Origin: an uncultured Alphaproteobacteria bacterium
GTDB lineage: Bacteria; Pseudomonadota; Alphaproteobacteria; HIMB59; GCA-002718135
Direction of reading: 5' to 3'
DNA: 64,000 bases
NCBI GenBank assembly: GCA_902616075.1
Contig: CACMRK010000001.1
Span: 186,001-250,000, forward strand
Part shown: piece by piece, positions 10,430 through 21,318 of the stretch
How the letters are laid out: each line of letters begins with the position of its first letter
Position numbering within the stretch: the stretch's first letter is position 1
Notes under the pieces: model-generated
Databases searched by the model: none
What the model saw: the letters and a program-made list of their open reading frames with translations, nothing else
Told to the model about the DNA's origin: nothing
Program-made: the position numbers and the translations under genes

Positions 10430-11040
10430 AGATTTGGAACAAATAAAACATCATCATATTCTTCAGTAATAATTTTATTATTTTGTTTTATATATTTTAC
10501 AAGTATTTGCTTGTTATTTTTAACAATAGGACAAACAATAATTCCTTCATTTTCAATATGAGAAAAAATTTCATTATTTATTTTTTTTGATGCTGCTGTA
10601 AATATTATTCTATCAAAAGGTATTTGTTCAATCCAACCATTATTACCATCATCGTATTTTGAAACAATATTAGTTAATTTTAATTTCTCAAAAATATTAT
10701 TAGAACCTTCATGTAAATTTTTAATTCTTTCAATAGTGTACACACGCCTTGCCAAGATTGATAATACTGCACACTGATATCCACTACCAGTGCCTATTTC
10801 TAATACCTTGTGGTTACTTTTTACATCAAGTAATTCAGTCATCCTTGCTACAACGTAGGGTTGACTAATTGTTTGATTATTTTCAATTGGTAAAGCTATA
10901 TTTTCATAAGCTTGATTTCTGTAAGCTTCACTAATAAACTTTTCTCTTGGAATTTTTTCAATTGCAGAGAGAACTTCAGCATTACTAATACCTGACTCTC
11001 TTAACTCGAGTATTAATCTTATTTTCCTTACATCAAGCAC
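10414..11040 (-). CDS. pcm: Protein-L-isoaspartate O-methyltransferase
   Basis: VLEIGTGSGYQ motif, QTISQPYVVARM. Confidence 0.93.
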   Translation of the reverse strand: MLDVRKIRLILELRESGISNAEVLSAIEKIPREKFISEAYRNQAYENIALPIENNQTISQPYVVARMTELLDVKSNHKVLEIGTGSGYQCAVLSILARRVYTIERIKNLHEGSNNIFEKLKLTNIVSKYDDGNNGWIEQIPFDRIIFTAASKKINNEIFSHIENEGIIVCPIVKNNKQILVKYIKQNNKIITEEYDDVLFVPNLQGVV

Positions 11041-12302
11041 TAGATAAGAGTATCAGAATTATTGAAATATTTTTTCAAAACTTCTGGAATTTTAATATTT
11101 CCATCTTTCATTTGATAATTTTCAAGAATAGCAATTAGTGTTCTTCCTACTGCTAAGCCGGATCCATTAAGTGTATGAACAAAAATATTTTTATTTTCTA
11201 ATTTATATCTTGTATTCATTCTTCTAGCTTGAAAATCATTACAATTTGAGCAGCTTGAAATTTCTCTATAAGTATTTTCACCTGGAAGCCACACTTCAAT
11301 ATCGTATGTTTTTGATGCTGAAAAGCCCATATCACCAGTACACAAAGTCATAATCCTATAATGAATATTTAAATCTTGAAGAATACTCTCAGCGCTTTCA
11401 AGCATTCTTTCTAATTCATCTTGTGAATGCTGCGGCTCTACTATTGAAACTAATTCAACTTTAGTAAATTGATGCTGTCTTAACATACCGCGAGTATCCT
11501 TACCAGCAGCACCAGCCTCTGATCTAAAACATGGGGTATAAGAAGTTACTCTCATGGGTAATTGATTTTGGTTAAGTATCTCCTCTCTAACCATGTTTGT
11601 TAAAGGAACTTCAGCAGTTGGTATTAACCAATGATCTTCCCCAGCAGTAAATAAATCTTCACCAAATTTAGGTAATTGCCCTGTTCCAAAAAGAGCAGAA
11701 TCTTTAACCAAAAAAGGTAAATTATATTCAATATAACCATTTTCATTCGTATGCTTATCTAACATAAAATTTGCTATTGCTCTTTCCAGCTTAGAAAGTT
11801 GATTTTTTAATAAAACAAATCTAGATCCTGATAATTTAGATGCAGTTTCAAAATTCATTAAACCTAAATTTTCCCCTAATTCAAAATGAGTTTTAGGATT
11901 AAAATCAAATTTTGGTTTTTCACCCCATTCTCTATATTTTGTATTGTCTGCTTCATTGCTTCCTATAGGTACAGTCTTATCAGCTATATTTGGAAGTCTT
12001 GAGAGGATAGTTTTTAGCTCCTCATCTTTAATATTCTCAAGTTCCTTTAAATTATTAATTTTATTTTTAATTTCATCAACTTTATTCATTTCTGATGAAG
12101 CATCTTTATTTTCACTTTTAAGTTTACCAATATTTTTAGAAATAGAGTTTCTTTCTGCTAAAAGGTTCTGAAGAACAGTCTGAGTTTCTCTTTTAACTTT
12201 ATCTAGTTCTAATATTTTATTTGATATTGGATGCTCACCTCTTTGTTTCATATAATTATCAAACTCTGTTGGATTTTCTCTGATAAAATTAATATTATGC
12301 AT
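11040..12302 (-). CDS. serS: Serine--tRNA ligase
   Basis: TAEVPLTN, class II aaRS motifs, FRSEAGAAGKDTRGMLRQHQF. Confidence 0.97.
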   Translation of the reverse strand: MHNINFIRENPTEFDNYMKQRGEHPISNKILELDKVKRETQTVLQNLLAERNSISKNIGKLKSENKDASSEMNKVDEIKNKINNLKELENIKDEELKTILSRLPNIADKTVPIGSNEADNTKYREWGEKPKFDFNPKTHFELGENLGLMNFETASKLSGSRFVLLKNQLSKLERAIANFMLDKHTNENGYIEYNLPFLVKDSALFGTGQLPKFGEDLFTAGEDHWLIPTAEVPLTNMVREEILNQNQLPMRVTSYTPCFRSEAGAAGKDTRGMLRQHQFTKVELVSIVEPQHSQDELERMLESAESILQDLNIHYRIMTLCTGDMGFSASKTYDIEVWLPGENTYREISSCSNCNDFQARRMNTRYKLENKNIFVHTLNGSGLAVGRTLIAILENYQMKDGNIKIPEVLKKYFNNSDTLI

Positions 12303-13057
12303 TACTTATCTTTATTTTTTTGTATTAGTTTTGCAATATAAATTGAAACTTCGTATAAAAATATAATTGGCAGAGCTAAACTTATTTGACTAAATGGATC
12401 AGGTGGAGTTAAGAATGCTGCCGATAAAAATGCTAGTACAATTGCATATTTTCTAAATTTTTTAAGTGATTCATAAGTAACCATCCCTACTCTTGCCATT
12501 AAAGATAAAACAACAGGAAGCTGAAATGCTAAACCAAAAGCAAAAATAAATCGCATCATAAGGGATAAATATTCTCCCATCTTAGCTTCTAATCGAATAG
12601 GAACTCCACTAGAACCAAGGTTTTGATAAGATAGGAAAAAAGACCATGCCAATGGCGCAATAATATAATAAACCATTGATCCACCTGCGAAAAATAAAAT
12701 TGGTGTCGCAACTAAATAGGGTAAAAAAGCTCTCTTTTCCTTTTTGTATAATCCTGGCGCAATAAATCTCCATATTTGTATTGCAATTAATGGGAATGAA
12801 AAAAATAAAGCAAAGAAAAAAGCTATTTTTAATTCTGTAAAAAAAGCTTCTTGTAAAGCTGTATAAATAAAACCTTGACCTTTATCTTTATCAAATAGTT
12901 CTACTAGAGGACTGGCTAAAAAGGCAAATAATTCATCTGCAAAGTAAAAACAAACAATAAAGATTAATAAAATATATAAAAAACTCCATAGTAGTCTTTT
13001 TCGTAACTCGGTGAGATGCCCTATTAGAGACATTTCTTCAAATTTTTCTTCAGCCAT
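12302..13057 (-). CDS. tatC: Sec-independent translocase TatC
   Basis: HLTELRKRL, FLTPPDPFSQ. Confidence 0.97.
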   Translation of the reverse strand: MAEEKFEEMSLIGHLTELRKRLLWSFLYILLIFIVCFYFADELFAFLASPLVELFDKDKGQGFIYTALQEAFFTELKIAFFFALFFSFPLIAIQIWRFIAPGLYKKEKRAFLPYLVATPILFFAGGSMVYYIIAPLAWSFFLSYQNLGSSGVPIRLEAKMGEYLSLMMRFIFAFGLAFQLPVVLSLMARVGMVTYESLKKFRKYAIVLAFLSAAFLTPPDPFSQISLALPIIFLYEVSIYIAKLIQKNKDK

Positions 13058-13072
13058 TACAAAAATAATAAA

Positions 13073-13387
13073 TTAATTTTTTTTTGAAAATTCATTCTCG
13101 GTCATTTTCACTGTTTCTTGAACTTCTTTAATCTCGTTTTCAAAATTTTTTTTGATATTAATGCCGTCTTTTATTTTTTTTACCTCTTTGACTGATTTAG
13201 CTAATTCTTTAATTTCTTCCTCCTCAGCTATTTCATTTATAGATGACTTAAATTCAGAAGACATTTTTTTAATATATTTAGTAAAAGATCCAACTTGTTT
13301 AATGAATTTTGGAAGATCTTTTGGGCCAATAACAACAACAACTATTATCCCAATTAAGAAAATTTCACTCCAACCAAAAGTAAACAT
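13073..13387 (-). CDS. tatB: Sec-independent translocase TatB
   Basis: MFTFGWSEIFLIGIIVVVVIGPKDLP. Confidence 0.93.
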   Translation of the reverse strand: MFTFGWSEIFLIGIIVVVVIGPKDLPKFIKQVGSFTKYIKKMSSEFKSSINEIAEEEEIKELAKSVKEVKKIKDGINIKKNFENEIKEVQETVKMTENEFSKKN

Positions 13388-13392
13388 TATAT

Positions 13393-13578
13393 TTACTTTT
13401 CTTCGTCGTTTTTATTCTCTAAATTTTTATCTTCTTTTTTTTCTTCGTCAGACATTCCTCTCTTGAATGATTTGATTCCTTTTGCCATATCACCCATAAG
13501 TTGAGGTATTTTACCTCTACCGAAAAGAAGTAGAACAATAACGAGTACGATTAATAATTGCCATATACTAGGTGTCAT
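13393..13578 (-). CDS. tatA: Sec-independent translocase TatA
   Basis: [26 protein letters not shown]. Confidence 0.95.
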   Translation of the reverse strand: MTPSIWQLLIVLVIVLLLFGRGKIPQLMGDMAKGIKSFKRGMSDEEKKEDKNLENKNDEEK

Positions 13579-13628
13579 AATGGGCTTATACGGAAACTAT
13601 AGGAAAAAAACAAGAAGTAATAAGTTAA

Positions 13629-14264
13629 CTAAGTATTTTGAATAAAATCATCAATATTATTTTCATCATCCTGTTCAAAATTATCATTACTTTGTAAATT
13701 TTCATCATTTTTAGCAAGATCGCTTATAGTTGCAATCGCAGCACGTTTATCTAGAAAACCACTTGCCTTTAGCTCCTCTTTATTAGGTAAATTAGATAAA
13801 CTATTCAATCCAAAATGTTCAACAAACAAATCTGTGGTAGACCATAAAGTAGGTTTACCAGGTATACTTTTCCTACCTGAAGGACGTATCCATCCTATTT
13901 CCATCAAATGATCTAGAGAGCCTCTACCCATTTGAACACCTCTAATATTTTCAATTTCTGATCTTGTTATTGGTTGTTGGTAAGCAATTATAGATAATGT
14001 TTCTAGTGCTGCTCTTGATAATTTTCGTTTCTGTGTTTTAAAAATAGTTAATTCATCACTGAGATCTTCAGCAGTTCTAAAAGACCATTTGTTGCCAGTT
14101 TTGATTAAATTAATACCTCTATTTTTATAAAAATCTTTAATTTCTAGTAATAGCTTACTTATATTATTTTTATCTTTAATTTTTTCTTTTAAATCATTTT
14201 CATCAAGTGGTTCTCCTGATGCAAATAATATTGCTTCTAAAATTTTAATATCTTTATTATCCAT
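13629..14264 (-). CDS. scpB: Segregation and condensation protein B
   Basis: ALETLSIIAYQQPITRSEIENIRGV. Confidence 0.95.
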   Translation of the reverse strand: MDNKDIKILEAILFASGEPLDENDLKEKIKDKNNISKLLLEIKDFYKNRGINLIKTGNKWSFRTAEDLSDELTIFKTQKRKLSRAALETLSIIAYQQPITRSEIENIRGVQMGRGSLDHLMEIGWIRPSGRKSIPGKPTLWSTTDLFVEHFGLNSLSNLPNKEELKASGFLDKRAAIATISDLAKNDENLQSNDNFEQDDENNIDDFIQNT

Positions 14265-15024
14265 TTTGATTAAATTTTATATAAATATTACCAAAACTTT
14301 CATCTTGTTTTAAATCAATAAGGCCATTTTTTGATAATTCTAAAGAAGCAACAAAATTAGATGAGATAATGGATTTATTAATTGTTTTATTAGTTTTAAT
14401 TAAATTTGGAATTACATTTAAAAAATTAGTCCATTCAGTAATATTTCCAAAAATACCTTTTAATCTTTTAACTGCTTGATCAACTGAATAAAGTTCTGAA
14501 TACTCAATAGTTAATTGTTTTACCTGTTCATTCGATTTAAGTATTTGACTATATGATTTTAGTAAGTCGTATAAATTAGAAGTATAATTTATATTATATT
14601 TAACTTTGAGACCTTCAGATGACCCCCCATAAAATACATCTCTATTAATAAGAGGTCTAGAATATATGATTTTAGAAATATTTTGAAAAGCCTCTAGTCT
14701 CTGTAATTGATATTTTAAAGCCTCTTCTAACTCATCGGCTGTATAATCATCTGTTTTTTCTTCTTTTGGCAATAGTAATCTTGATTTCAAATACGTTAGC
14801 CATGCTGCCATCACTAAATAATCTGCAGCTATTTCAATATGAATATTTCTATATTGATTAATAAAATTAATATATTGATCAGCTAATTCAGATATAGATA
14901 TATCAGATAAATCAACCTTCTGTGATCTAGCCAAAACCAACAAAAGGTCTATAGGACCCTCAAAATTGTCTAATAATAGGTTAAATTGACCTTCTTTTAT
15001 TTCTGTATCTGGAACATTTAACAC
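14257..15024 (-). CDS. scpA: Segregation and condensation protein A
   Basis: FEGPIDLLLVLARSQKVDLSDISI. Confidence 0.95.
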   Translation of the reverse strand: MLNVPDTEIKEGQFNLLLDNFEGPIDLLLVLARSQKVDLSDISISELADQYINFINQYRNIHIEIAADYLVMAAWLTYLKSRLLLPKEEKTDDYTADELEEALKYQLQRLEAFQNISKIIYSRPLINRDVFYGGSSEGLKVKYNINYTSNLYDLLKSYSQILKSNEQVKQLTIEYSELYSVDQAVKRLKGIFGNITEWTNFLNVIPNLIKTNKTINKSIISSNFVASLELSKNGLIDLKQDESFGNIYIKFNQNG

Positions 15025-15063
15025 AACTTTTTATATAAAATTATTGAGATTCTCTCAATATTA

Positions 15064-15576
15064 TTAATTTTGTAAATTAAGTATTATGCAAGTCTTAACA
15101 ATAGTTAATAAATCACAAGCTTCAGAAGCGTTATTCTTAGAGATGTAATTTTTATAGGTAATAAAATATTGAGTACCTATTTCAGTTTTTTTATAAAAAA
15201 CAAAAATATCTTCATGATCTATAATTTCTTTTTTATTTTCTGATAAATTGTTCAAGTATTTATTAATATTTTCAAAATTATCATTGCTATATAATTGAAT
15301 TGTAAAATCAAGTTCGTCTATATTTTTAAAATCAAAATCTTGAATTTCATTATCTATATTATTTAAACTTTTCTTGTCTAAATAATCAACAACCTCACCT
15401 TCTTTATTAGTAGGAATAACAAAATATTTATCAGTAAATTTATGTATGACAAAATACTCCCTATTACTAAAATAATAAAATGAGATAAGATAAAGAATAA
15501 TAATAAATAGCAATAATAATAAAGAATATTTTAAAATGTAATTATTTTTTCTTTTAAAAATAATTCCTTTAGTCAT
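15064..15576 (-). CDS. Membrane-anchored SPOR-like hypothetical protein
   Basis: Single N-terminal TM; C-terminal region and position after argS match SPOR proteins of alphaproteobacterial scpAB clusters. Confidence 0.5.
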   Translation of the reverse strand: MTKGIIFKRKNNYILKYSLLLLLFIIILYLISFYYFSNREYFVIHKFTDKYFVIPTNKEGEVVDYLDKKSLNNIDNEIQDFDFKNIDELDFTIQLYSNDNFENINKYLNNLSENKKEIIDHEDIFVFYKKTEIGTQYFITYKNYISKNNASEACDLLTIVKTCIILNLQN

Positions 15577-17306
15577 TACATTGTTTCAGGTGCACTTATA
15601 TCAATAATTGAAAAGATATCTTTTAAAACAACTCTAAATGACTCCAACCAAAATATTTTTGAAATTGTCTTTTCTGCATTTTTTTCATCTATAAAACGAA
15701 GTGATTCATTATCTTTACCTTTATTCCAAATTGAATGGAAATCAGCCGATATTTCTTCTAAGTAATTGATTAATCTATGTGGTTCATTATAATATGATGA
15801 TTGATATAACAAATAAGGATAACAAATTAACTTTTTGATTAATTTTACCTCCTCTTCAGATAGATTTTGTATTACAGAAAAATTAAAATCATTTTTGATT
15901 TTTATACCTAATTCGTTTGCTTTATTAATTACTGATGAAGCTCTAGCGTGTGCGTATTGGCAGTAAAAAACTTTATTATCTTTATTTTTTTCAACAACAG
16001 CATCTAAATCAAAGTCTATTGCTGTCTCATTTTTAGTAGAAATCATGTAGTACCTTATAGGATCTTTTCCAACTTTAGAATGAACATTAGCTAATGTCAC
16101 AAAATTTCCAGATCTTTTTGACATTTTAATTTTTTGTTTATTTTGAATTAAACTTACAATCTGGCAAGTTAAAATGTTTAAATAAGTTTCATCATCTTTA
16201 ATAGCTTTAATTAACGAATTCATTCTTGGAATATAGCCAATATGATCAGACCCCCAAATATTTACTAATCTATCAAAATTTCTTTTACATTTATCTAAAT
16301 GATATGCTGCATCATTAGCAAAATATGTCCATTCACCATTTGATTTTTTTAATGCCCTATCTTCATTGTCTAATAATTTAGAAGATCTAAATAATAATTG
16401 CTCTCTAGGCTCCCAATCAGAATCATCACCTTTTGGTTTTTCTAAAATACCTTCATATAGTAATTTTTTTTCATCTAAGATTAAAAAAAGTTCATCAATA
16501 ATTTTACTTTTTTCTATTTCAGTTTCGTGAGTAAATTTATCAAATCTTATATTTATTAATTCTAAATCTGATTTTATGCTTAAAAGTATATTTTTTAATG
16601 CAAAGTTTTTGAAATGTTGAATAGTTTCTTCTTGCTGAAAGTTTAACCACTTATCAGAATCTTCATTTTTAATTTTTTTTGCAATATCTATTAGGTATTC
16701 ACCAGGATACTCATCTTCTTCTAACTCAATTTTTTTATCAAATAATTGTAAATATCGTTTTAAAAGAGAGTTTGATAATTTATCAATTTGAGAACCTGCA
16801 TCATTTACGTAATACTCTCTGGTAACATCAAAACCTGTTTTAGCATAAAGAGAGCTTAATACATCTCCAAATACAGCACCTCTTATATGGGCTATATGCA
16901 ATGGTCCAGTTGGATTAGCTGAAACAAATTCAACATTTATTTTTTTACCTGCACCATAATTAATATAATTTAAAAAATTTTTACTATAAATTTCCTTTAA
17001 ACTTCTTAATACAAAATTATCTTTGAGAAAAAAATTTATAAAACCATTTTTTGAGACTACAAAATGATCGATAAATCCAATTGATTTAATTCTTTCATTT
17101 AGTTCTTTTTCAATATTAAAATTTTCATTAATAATTTTTCTTTTAACAATTAAATAAAAGTTAGTCGCTAAATCACCTTGTTTATTACTTGAAGAGTAAT
17201 CGATGCTAATCTGTTTTTTATTGATTGGAGATATAAATTTGTTACTCTCTAAAAAATCTGTAAAATCAAATAAAAAATCTGAAAGGTCTTTTATAAAATT
17301 ATTCAC
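15576..17306 (-). CDS. argS: Arginine--tRNA ligase
   Basis: SANPTGPLHIAHIRGAVFGD signature. Confidence 0.97.
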   Translation of the reverse strand: MNNFIKDLSDFLFDFTDFLESNKFISPINKKQISIDYSSSNKQGDLATNFYLIVKRKIINENFNIEKELNERIKSIGFIDHFVVSKNGFINFFLKDNFVLRSLKEIYSKNFLNYINYGAGKKINVEFVSANPTGPLHIAHIRGAVFGDVLSSLYAKTGFDVTREYYVNDAGSQIDKLSNSLLKRYLQLFDKKIELEEDEYPGEYLIDIAKKIKNEDSDKWLNFQQEETIQHFKNFALKNILLSIKSDLELINIRFDKFTHETEIEKSKIIDELFLILDEKKLLYEGILEKPKGDDSDWEPREQLLFRSSKLLDNEDRALKKSNGEWTYFANDAAYHLDKCKRNFDRLVNIWGSDHIGYIPRMNSLIKAIKDDETYLNILTCQIVSLIQNKQKIKMSKRSGNFVTLANVHSKVGKDPIRYYMISTKNETAIDFDLDAVVEKNKDNKVFYCQYAHARASSVINKANELGIKIKNDFNFSVIQNLSEEEVKLIKKLICYPYLLYQSSYYNEPHRLINYLEEISADFHSIWNKGKDNESLRFIDEKNAEKTISKIFWLESFRVVLKDIFSIIDISAPETM

Positions 17307-18417
17307 TAATCTCCTTATACAAATTTAGAGCAAATCTATCCGTCATTCCTGAAATATAATCACAAATTAATCTTTCAATTTCAATATTTTGATTTCTCCA
17401 ATCTACTGGTAGTTTATTATTATTTTTTACGAAATAAGTAAACAAAGTAGATATAACCTTTTTTGAATACTGTCTCTTATCTGATAAATGACTGTGATTA
17501 TAAACTTTATCAAATAAGAATTTTTTAATTATGTCACAATTTTTCTTCATTTCATTTGAAAATGAAACAACGAAATTATTTTTTTTACGTATATCATCAA
17601 TAGAATTGATATTATTTTCAATTAAATTTTTTTTTGTAGTTTCATATATATCATTTATCATATTAGATATGGAGTTTCTTAAAACTTGATACACTAGAAG
17701 TTTATTTGGAATATCTTTGTAGTGATCCTTTAAGTTAATTATAATTTTTTCAAAAAAACTTAACTCTGCAATATCATCTAATGATATTAAGTTTGCTCTA
17801 ATAGCATCCTCTACATCATGATTATTATAAGCAATATCATCAGATATACTTGCTATCTGTGATTCTAAATAAGGCTGATCAGTTAGATTTAGATTGTGTA
17901 ATTTTGAATAATTATCTAAGTGATAAGGTAAATGATCACTCAAAATTCCATTATGTTTTATTATTCCCTCTAAGCTCTCCCATGTTAGATTTAATCCATC
18001 AAAATCAGGGTGTCTTTTTTCTATAAATGTTAAAACTCTTAAGGTTTGATCATTATGATTAAAACCCCCAAACTTTTTCATTGAATTATCAAGTGCATCT
18101 TCACCAATATGACCAAAAGGAGGATGGCCTAAATCATGTGCGAGAGCAACTGTTTCACCTAGATCTTCATCTAATTCAAGTAATCTACAAATTGATCTTG
18201 ATATTTGGGCAACTTCCAAAGAATGAGTTAGTCTAGTCCTAAAATAATCACTCTCGCTTTCAATAAAAACTTGGGTTTTGTGTTTTAATTTTCTAAAAGA
18301 ATTAGAGTGAATAACTCTAGCTCTATCTCTTTCAAATGGATTTCTCAAATCTTCATCTAGCTCATTATATAATCTTCCATTTGAATTATCTGGATTGGAA
18401 GCTAAATGTTTGAACAT
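17299..18417 (-). CDS. dgt: Deoxyguanosinetriphosphate triphosphohydrolase-like protein
   Basis: HD-domain: TRLTHSLEVAQI, ALAHDLGHPPFGHIGEDAL. Confidence 0.93.
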   Translation of the reverse strand: MFKHLASNPDNSNGRLYNELDEDLRNPFERDRARVIHSNSFRKLKHKTQVFIESESDYFRTRLTHSLEVAQISRSICRLLELDEDLGETVALAHDLGHPPFGHIGEDALDNSMKKFGGFNHNDQTLRVLTFIEKRHPDFDGLNLTWESLEGIIKHNGILSDHLPYHLDNYSKLHNLNLTDQPYLESQIASISDDIAYNNHDVEDAIRANLISLDDIAELSFFEKIIINLKDHYKDIPNKLLVYQVLRNSISNMINDIYETTKKNLIENNINSIDDIRKKNNFVVSFSNEMKKNCDIIKKFLFDKVYNHSHLSDKRQYSKKVISTLFTYFVKNNNKLPVDWRNQNIEIERLICDYISGMTDRFALNLYKEISE

Positions 18418-18471
18418 AAGAAAATTTATATTATAGTTGTAAAAAAATAACTAATAACAATATTTAGATAA

Positions 18472-18798
18472 ATGGACAATATAATTGAAGTAACTGAAAG
18501 TGCTCAGAATCATATCAACAAGATACTTCTCTCTGAAAAATCTAAATATTTCAGAATTACCGTATTAGGTGGTGGTTGTGCTGGATTTCAATATAAATTT
18601 GAATTTTCTGATAAACCAAGTGATGATGATTTAATCTTTAATTATAGAAATGCTGATGTATTGATAGATAAAACTTCAATTGAATTAATAAAAGGATCTA
18701 AAATTGATTATGTTAATGAATTAATTGGATCGTCATTTAAAATTTCTAATCCGCTAGCATCTTCATCATGTGGGTGTGGTACTTCTTTTTCAATATAA
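18472..18798 (+). CDS. erpA: Iron-sulfur cluster insertion protein (HesB/IscA/ErpA)
   Basis: GGGCAGFQYKF and C-terminal CGCG. Confidence 0.88.
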   Translation: MDNIIEVTESAQNHINKILLSEKSKYFRITVLGGGCAGFQYKFEFSDKPSDDDLIFNYRNADVLIDKTSIELIKGSKIDYVNELIGSSFKISNPLASSSCGCGTSFSI

Positions 18799-19584
18799 AT
18801 GAAAATTACTACATGGAATGTAAATTCAGTTAATGCAAGAATAGAACATTTAATAAAATTTATAAAAAAAGATCAATCAGATTTATATTTAATTCAAGAA
18901 TTAAAATGCACAAATGAAAGTTTTCCTAAAGAGGAATTAGAAAATATTAATTATAAATGTTATGTAAATGGGCAAAAAGCTTGGAATGGGGTAGCCATAC
19001 TCAGCAAAGAAAGTATTGAAATTTCAAACTTAAAAATTCCTAATTACCAAGATGTAAATTCCAGATTTATTGAAACAGAAATATCCTTAAAAAATATAAA
19101 AAATAAAATTAAATTAATAAATATTTATCTTCCAAATGGAAATCCAATTGAAACAGAAAAATTTGATTACAAAATTGATTGGATGATAAATTTTAATAAA
19201 TATATCAAAGAATTAATTGATAATAATCAACCAATTATTATAGGTGGAGATTTTAATGTAATACCTAATGATGAAGATGTGTATTCACCAGAAAATTTTA
19301 AAAATGATGCTTGTGCTCATCCATTAACAAGAGAAAAATTTAGAAATCTTTTGAATTTAGGTTTTGTTGATACAGTTAAATATTTTGTTGATGGAAATAC
19401 AAACTGGACCTTTTGGGGTTATAGAGGTGGAAGTTGGCAAAAAGGCAATGGTCTACGAATTGATCATTTTCTTACTACACCAGAAGTAACTGATTTGATT
19501 AAATCAGTTAATGTTAATCGTGAACCAAGAGGATGGGAAAAAGCTTCTGATCACACACCAGTTACGATTGAATTAGCTAATTAA
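18799..19584 (+). CDS. xthA: Exodeoxyribonuclease III
   Basis: WNVNSVNAR, QELKC, GGDFNV, SDHTPV. Confidence 0.93.
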   Translation: MKITTWNVNSVNARIEHLIKFIKKDQSDLYLIQELKCTNESFPKEELENINYKCYVNGQKAWNGVAILSKESIEISNLKIPNYQDVNSRFIETEISLKNIKNKIKLINIYLPNGNPIETEKFDYKIDWMINFNKYIKELIDNNQPIIIGGDFNVIPNDEDVYSPENFKNDACAHPLTREKFRNLLNLGFVDTVKYFVDGNTNWTFWGYRGGSWQKGNGLRIDHFLTTPEVTDLIKSVNVNREPRGWEKASDHTPVTIELAN

Positions 19585-19586
19585 TA

Positions 19587-21317
19587 TTAAATATCAGCGT
19601 ATGTATGCGTTTCGTCTTTTGCTCCTGGTTGAGTAACAGCACCCTCATAAGCTGGCCCAACAGTTTGAGAATATTTCCATATAGATCCGGAATTATGATT
19701 AGTTTTTCTTGGCTTCCAATCTTTTTTTCTCTTTTCTATTTCTTGATCTGAAAGCGTAACGTTGATTTCGCCTTTAACAGCATCAATAATAATCTCATCG
19801 CCATCTTTAAGTAAACCTATCATACCTCCTACAGCTGCTTCTGGTCCTACATGACCAATGCAAAATCCTCTTGTGCCGCCTGAAAACCGTCCGTCTGTAA
19901 TTAAAGCAACAGTTTCACCTAACCCTTGTCCATATATTGCACCTGTTGTTGAAAGCATTTCACGCATACCAGGTCCTCCTTTAGGACCTTCATATCTAAT
20001 TATTACCGCATCTCCTGCTTTAATTTCATTTTTTAAAACTGCGGTTAAAGCATCTTCTTCTGAATCAAAACATTTAGCTTTTCCTTTAAAAGTTAAATTT
20101 TTTAAACCTGCTATTTTTGATATACATCCATCTGGAGCAAGATTACCCCACAACCCTACGACTGAACTATTTTCACTAATTGGATTATTACAATTATAAA
20201 CAACATCTTGATTTGTAGGAAATATTACTTCCTTATGATTTTCAGCTATTGTTTTTCCAGTAACAGTTATGCAGTCTCCGTTTATATAACCACCATCTAA
20301 TAAAGATTTTATAACAACTGGCACACCTCCTACATCATATAAATCTTTAGCAACGTACTTTCCACCAGGTTGCATATCACCAATATAAGGAGTTGAATTA
20401 TAAATTTCTACAACATCTCTTAATGTAAATTTTAAACCCGCTTCATTAGCTATCGCAGGAAGATGGAGTGCTGCATTAGTTGAACCTCCAGTAGCTGCAA
20501 CTACTCTTGCAGCGTTTACTAATGAATCAATAGTTACTATATCCCTTGGTCTTATATTCTTTTCTAATAAATTCATTATAGCTTTACCACTCTTTTCACC
20601 ATAAGCTTTTCTTTCTTCAGTATTTACTGCTGGAGGCATAGCTGAATTTGTTAGAGCTAAACCAACTGCTTCAGAAATACATGCCATTGTATTTGCTGTA
20701 AACTGACCTCCACACGATCCAGCAGATGGGCAAGCAACTTGTTCAATATCTTTTAAATCTTGATCTGAGATAGTTCCAGCAGCATGTTTTCCAACTGCTT
20801 CAAAAACATCAATAACGGTAACATCTTTACCCTTGTATTTTCCTGGTAATATTGAACCCCCATAAATAAATACAGATGGTACATTTAATCTAACCATAGC
20901 CATCATTAAACCTGGCAAAGATTTATCACAGCCAGCAAGTCCAACTATTGCATCATAACAGTGACCTCTCACAGATAATTCAATGGAATCTGCAATAACC
21001 TCTCTGCTAATAAGAGAGGATTTCATTGCCTCATGGCCCATGGCAATTCCATCTGTTACTGTTATAGTTGTAAATTCTCTTGGCGTTCCTCCAGCATCTT
21101 TGACACCTGTCTTCACATGTTGCGCTTGATCCTGAAGAGTAATGTTGCAAGGAGCTGATTCATTCCAGGTACTAACAACACCAACAAATGGTTGATAAAT
21201 TTCATGTTCTTTCAGACCCATAGCATAATAATAAGATCTATGAGGCGCACTTTTAGGCCCTACACTAACATATCTACTAGGTAGATTAGATTTTCTATTT
21301 GAACCCTTATCTTCCAT
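19587..21317 (-). CDS. ilvD: Dihydroxy-acid dehydratase
   Basis: [33 protein letters not shown]. Confidence 0.97.
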   Translation of the reverse strand: MEDKGSNRKSNLPSRYVSVGPKSAPHRSYYYAMGLKEHEIYQPFVGVVSTWNESAPCNITLQDQAQHVKTGVKDAGGTPREFTTITVTDGIAMGHEAMKSSLISREVIADSIELSVRGHCYDAIVGLAGCDKSLPGLMMAMVRLNVPSVFIYGGSILPGKYKGKDVTVIDVFEAVGKHAAGTISDQDLKDIEQVACPSAGSCGGQFTANTMACISEAVGLALTNSAMPPAVNTEERKAYGEKSGKAIMNLLEKNIRPRDIVTIDSLVNAARVVAATGGSTNAALHLPAIANEAGLKFTLRDVVEIYNSTPYIGDMQPGGKYVAKDLYDVGGVPVVIKSLLDGGYINGDCITVTGKTIAENHKEVIFPTNQDVVYNCNNPISENSSVVGLWGNLAPDGCISKIAGLKNLTFKGKAKCFDSEEDALTAVLKNEIKAGDAVIIRYEGPKGGPGMREMLSTTGAIYGQGLGETVALITDGRFSGGTRGFCIGHVGPEAAVGGMIGLLKDGDEIIIDAVKGEINVTLSDQEIEKRKKDWKPRKTNHNSGSIWKYSQTVGPAYEGAVTQPGAKDETHTYADI

Positions 21318-21318
21318 T

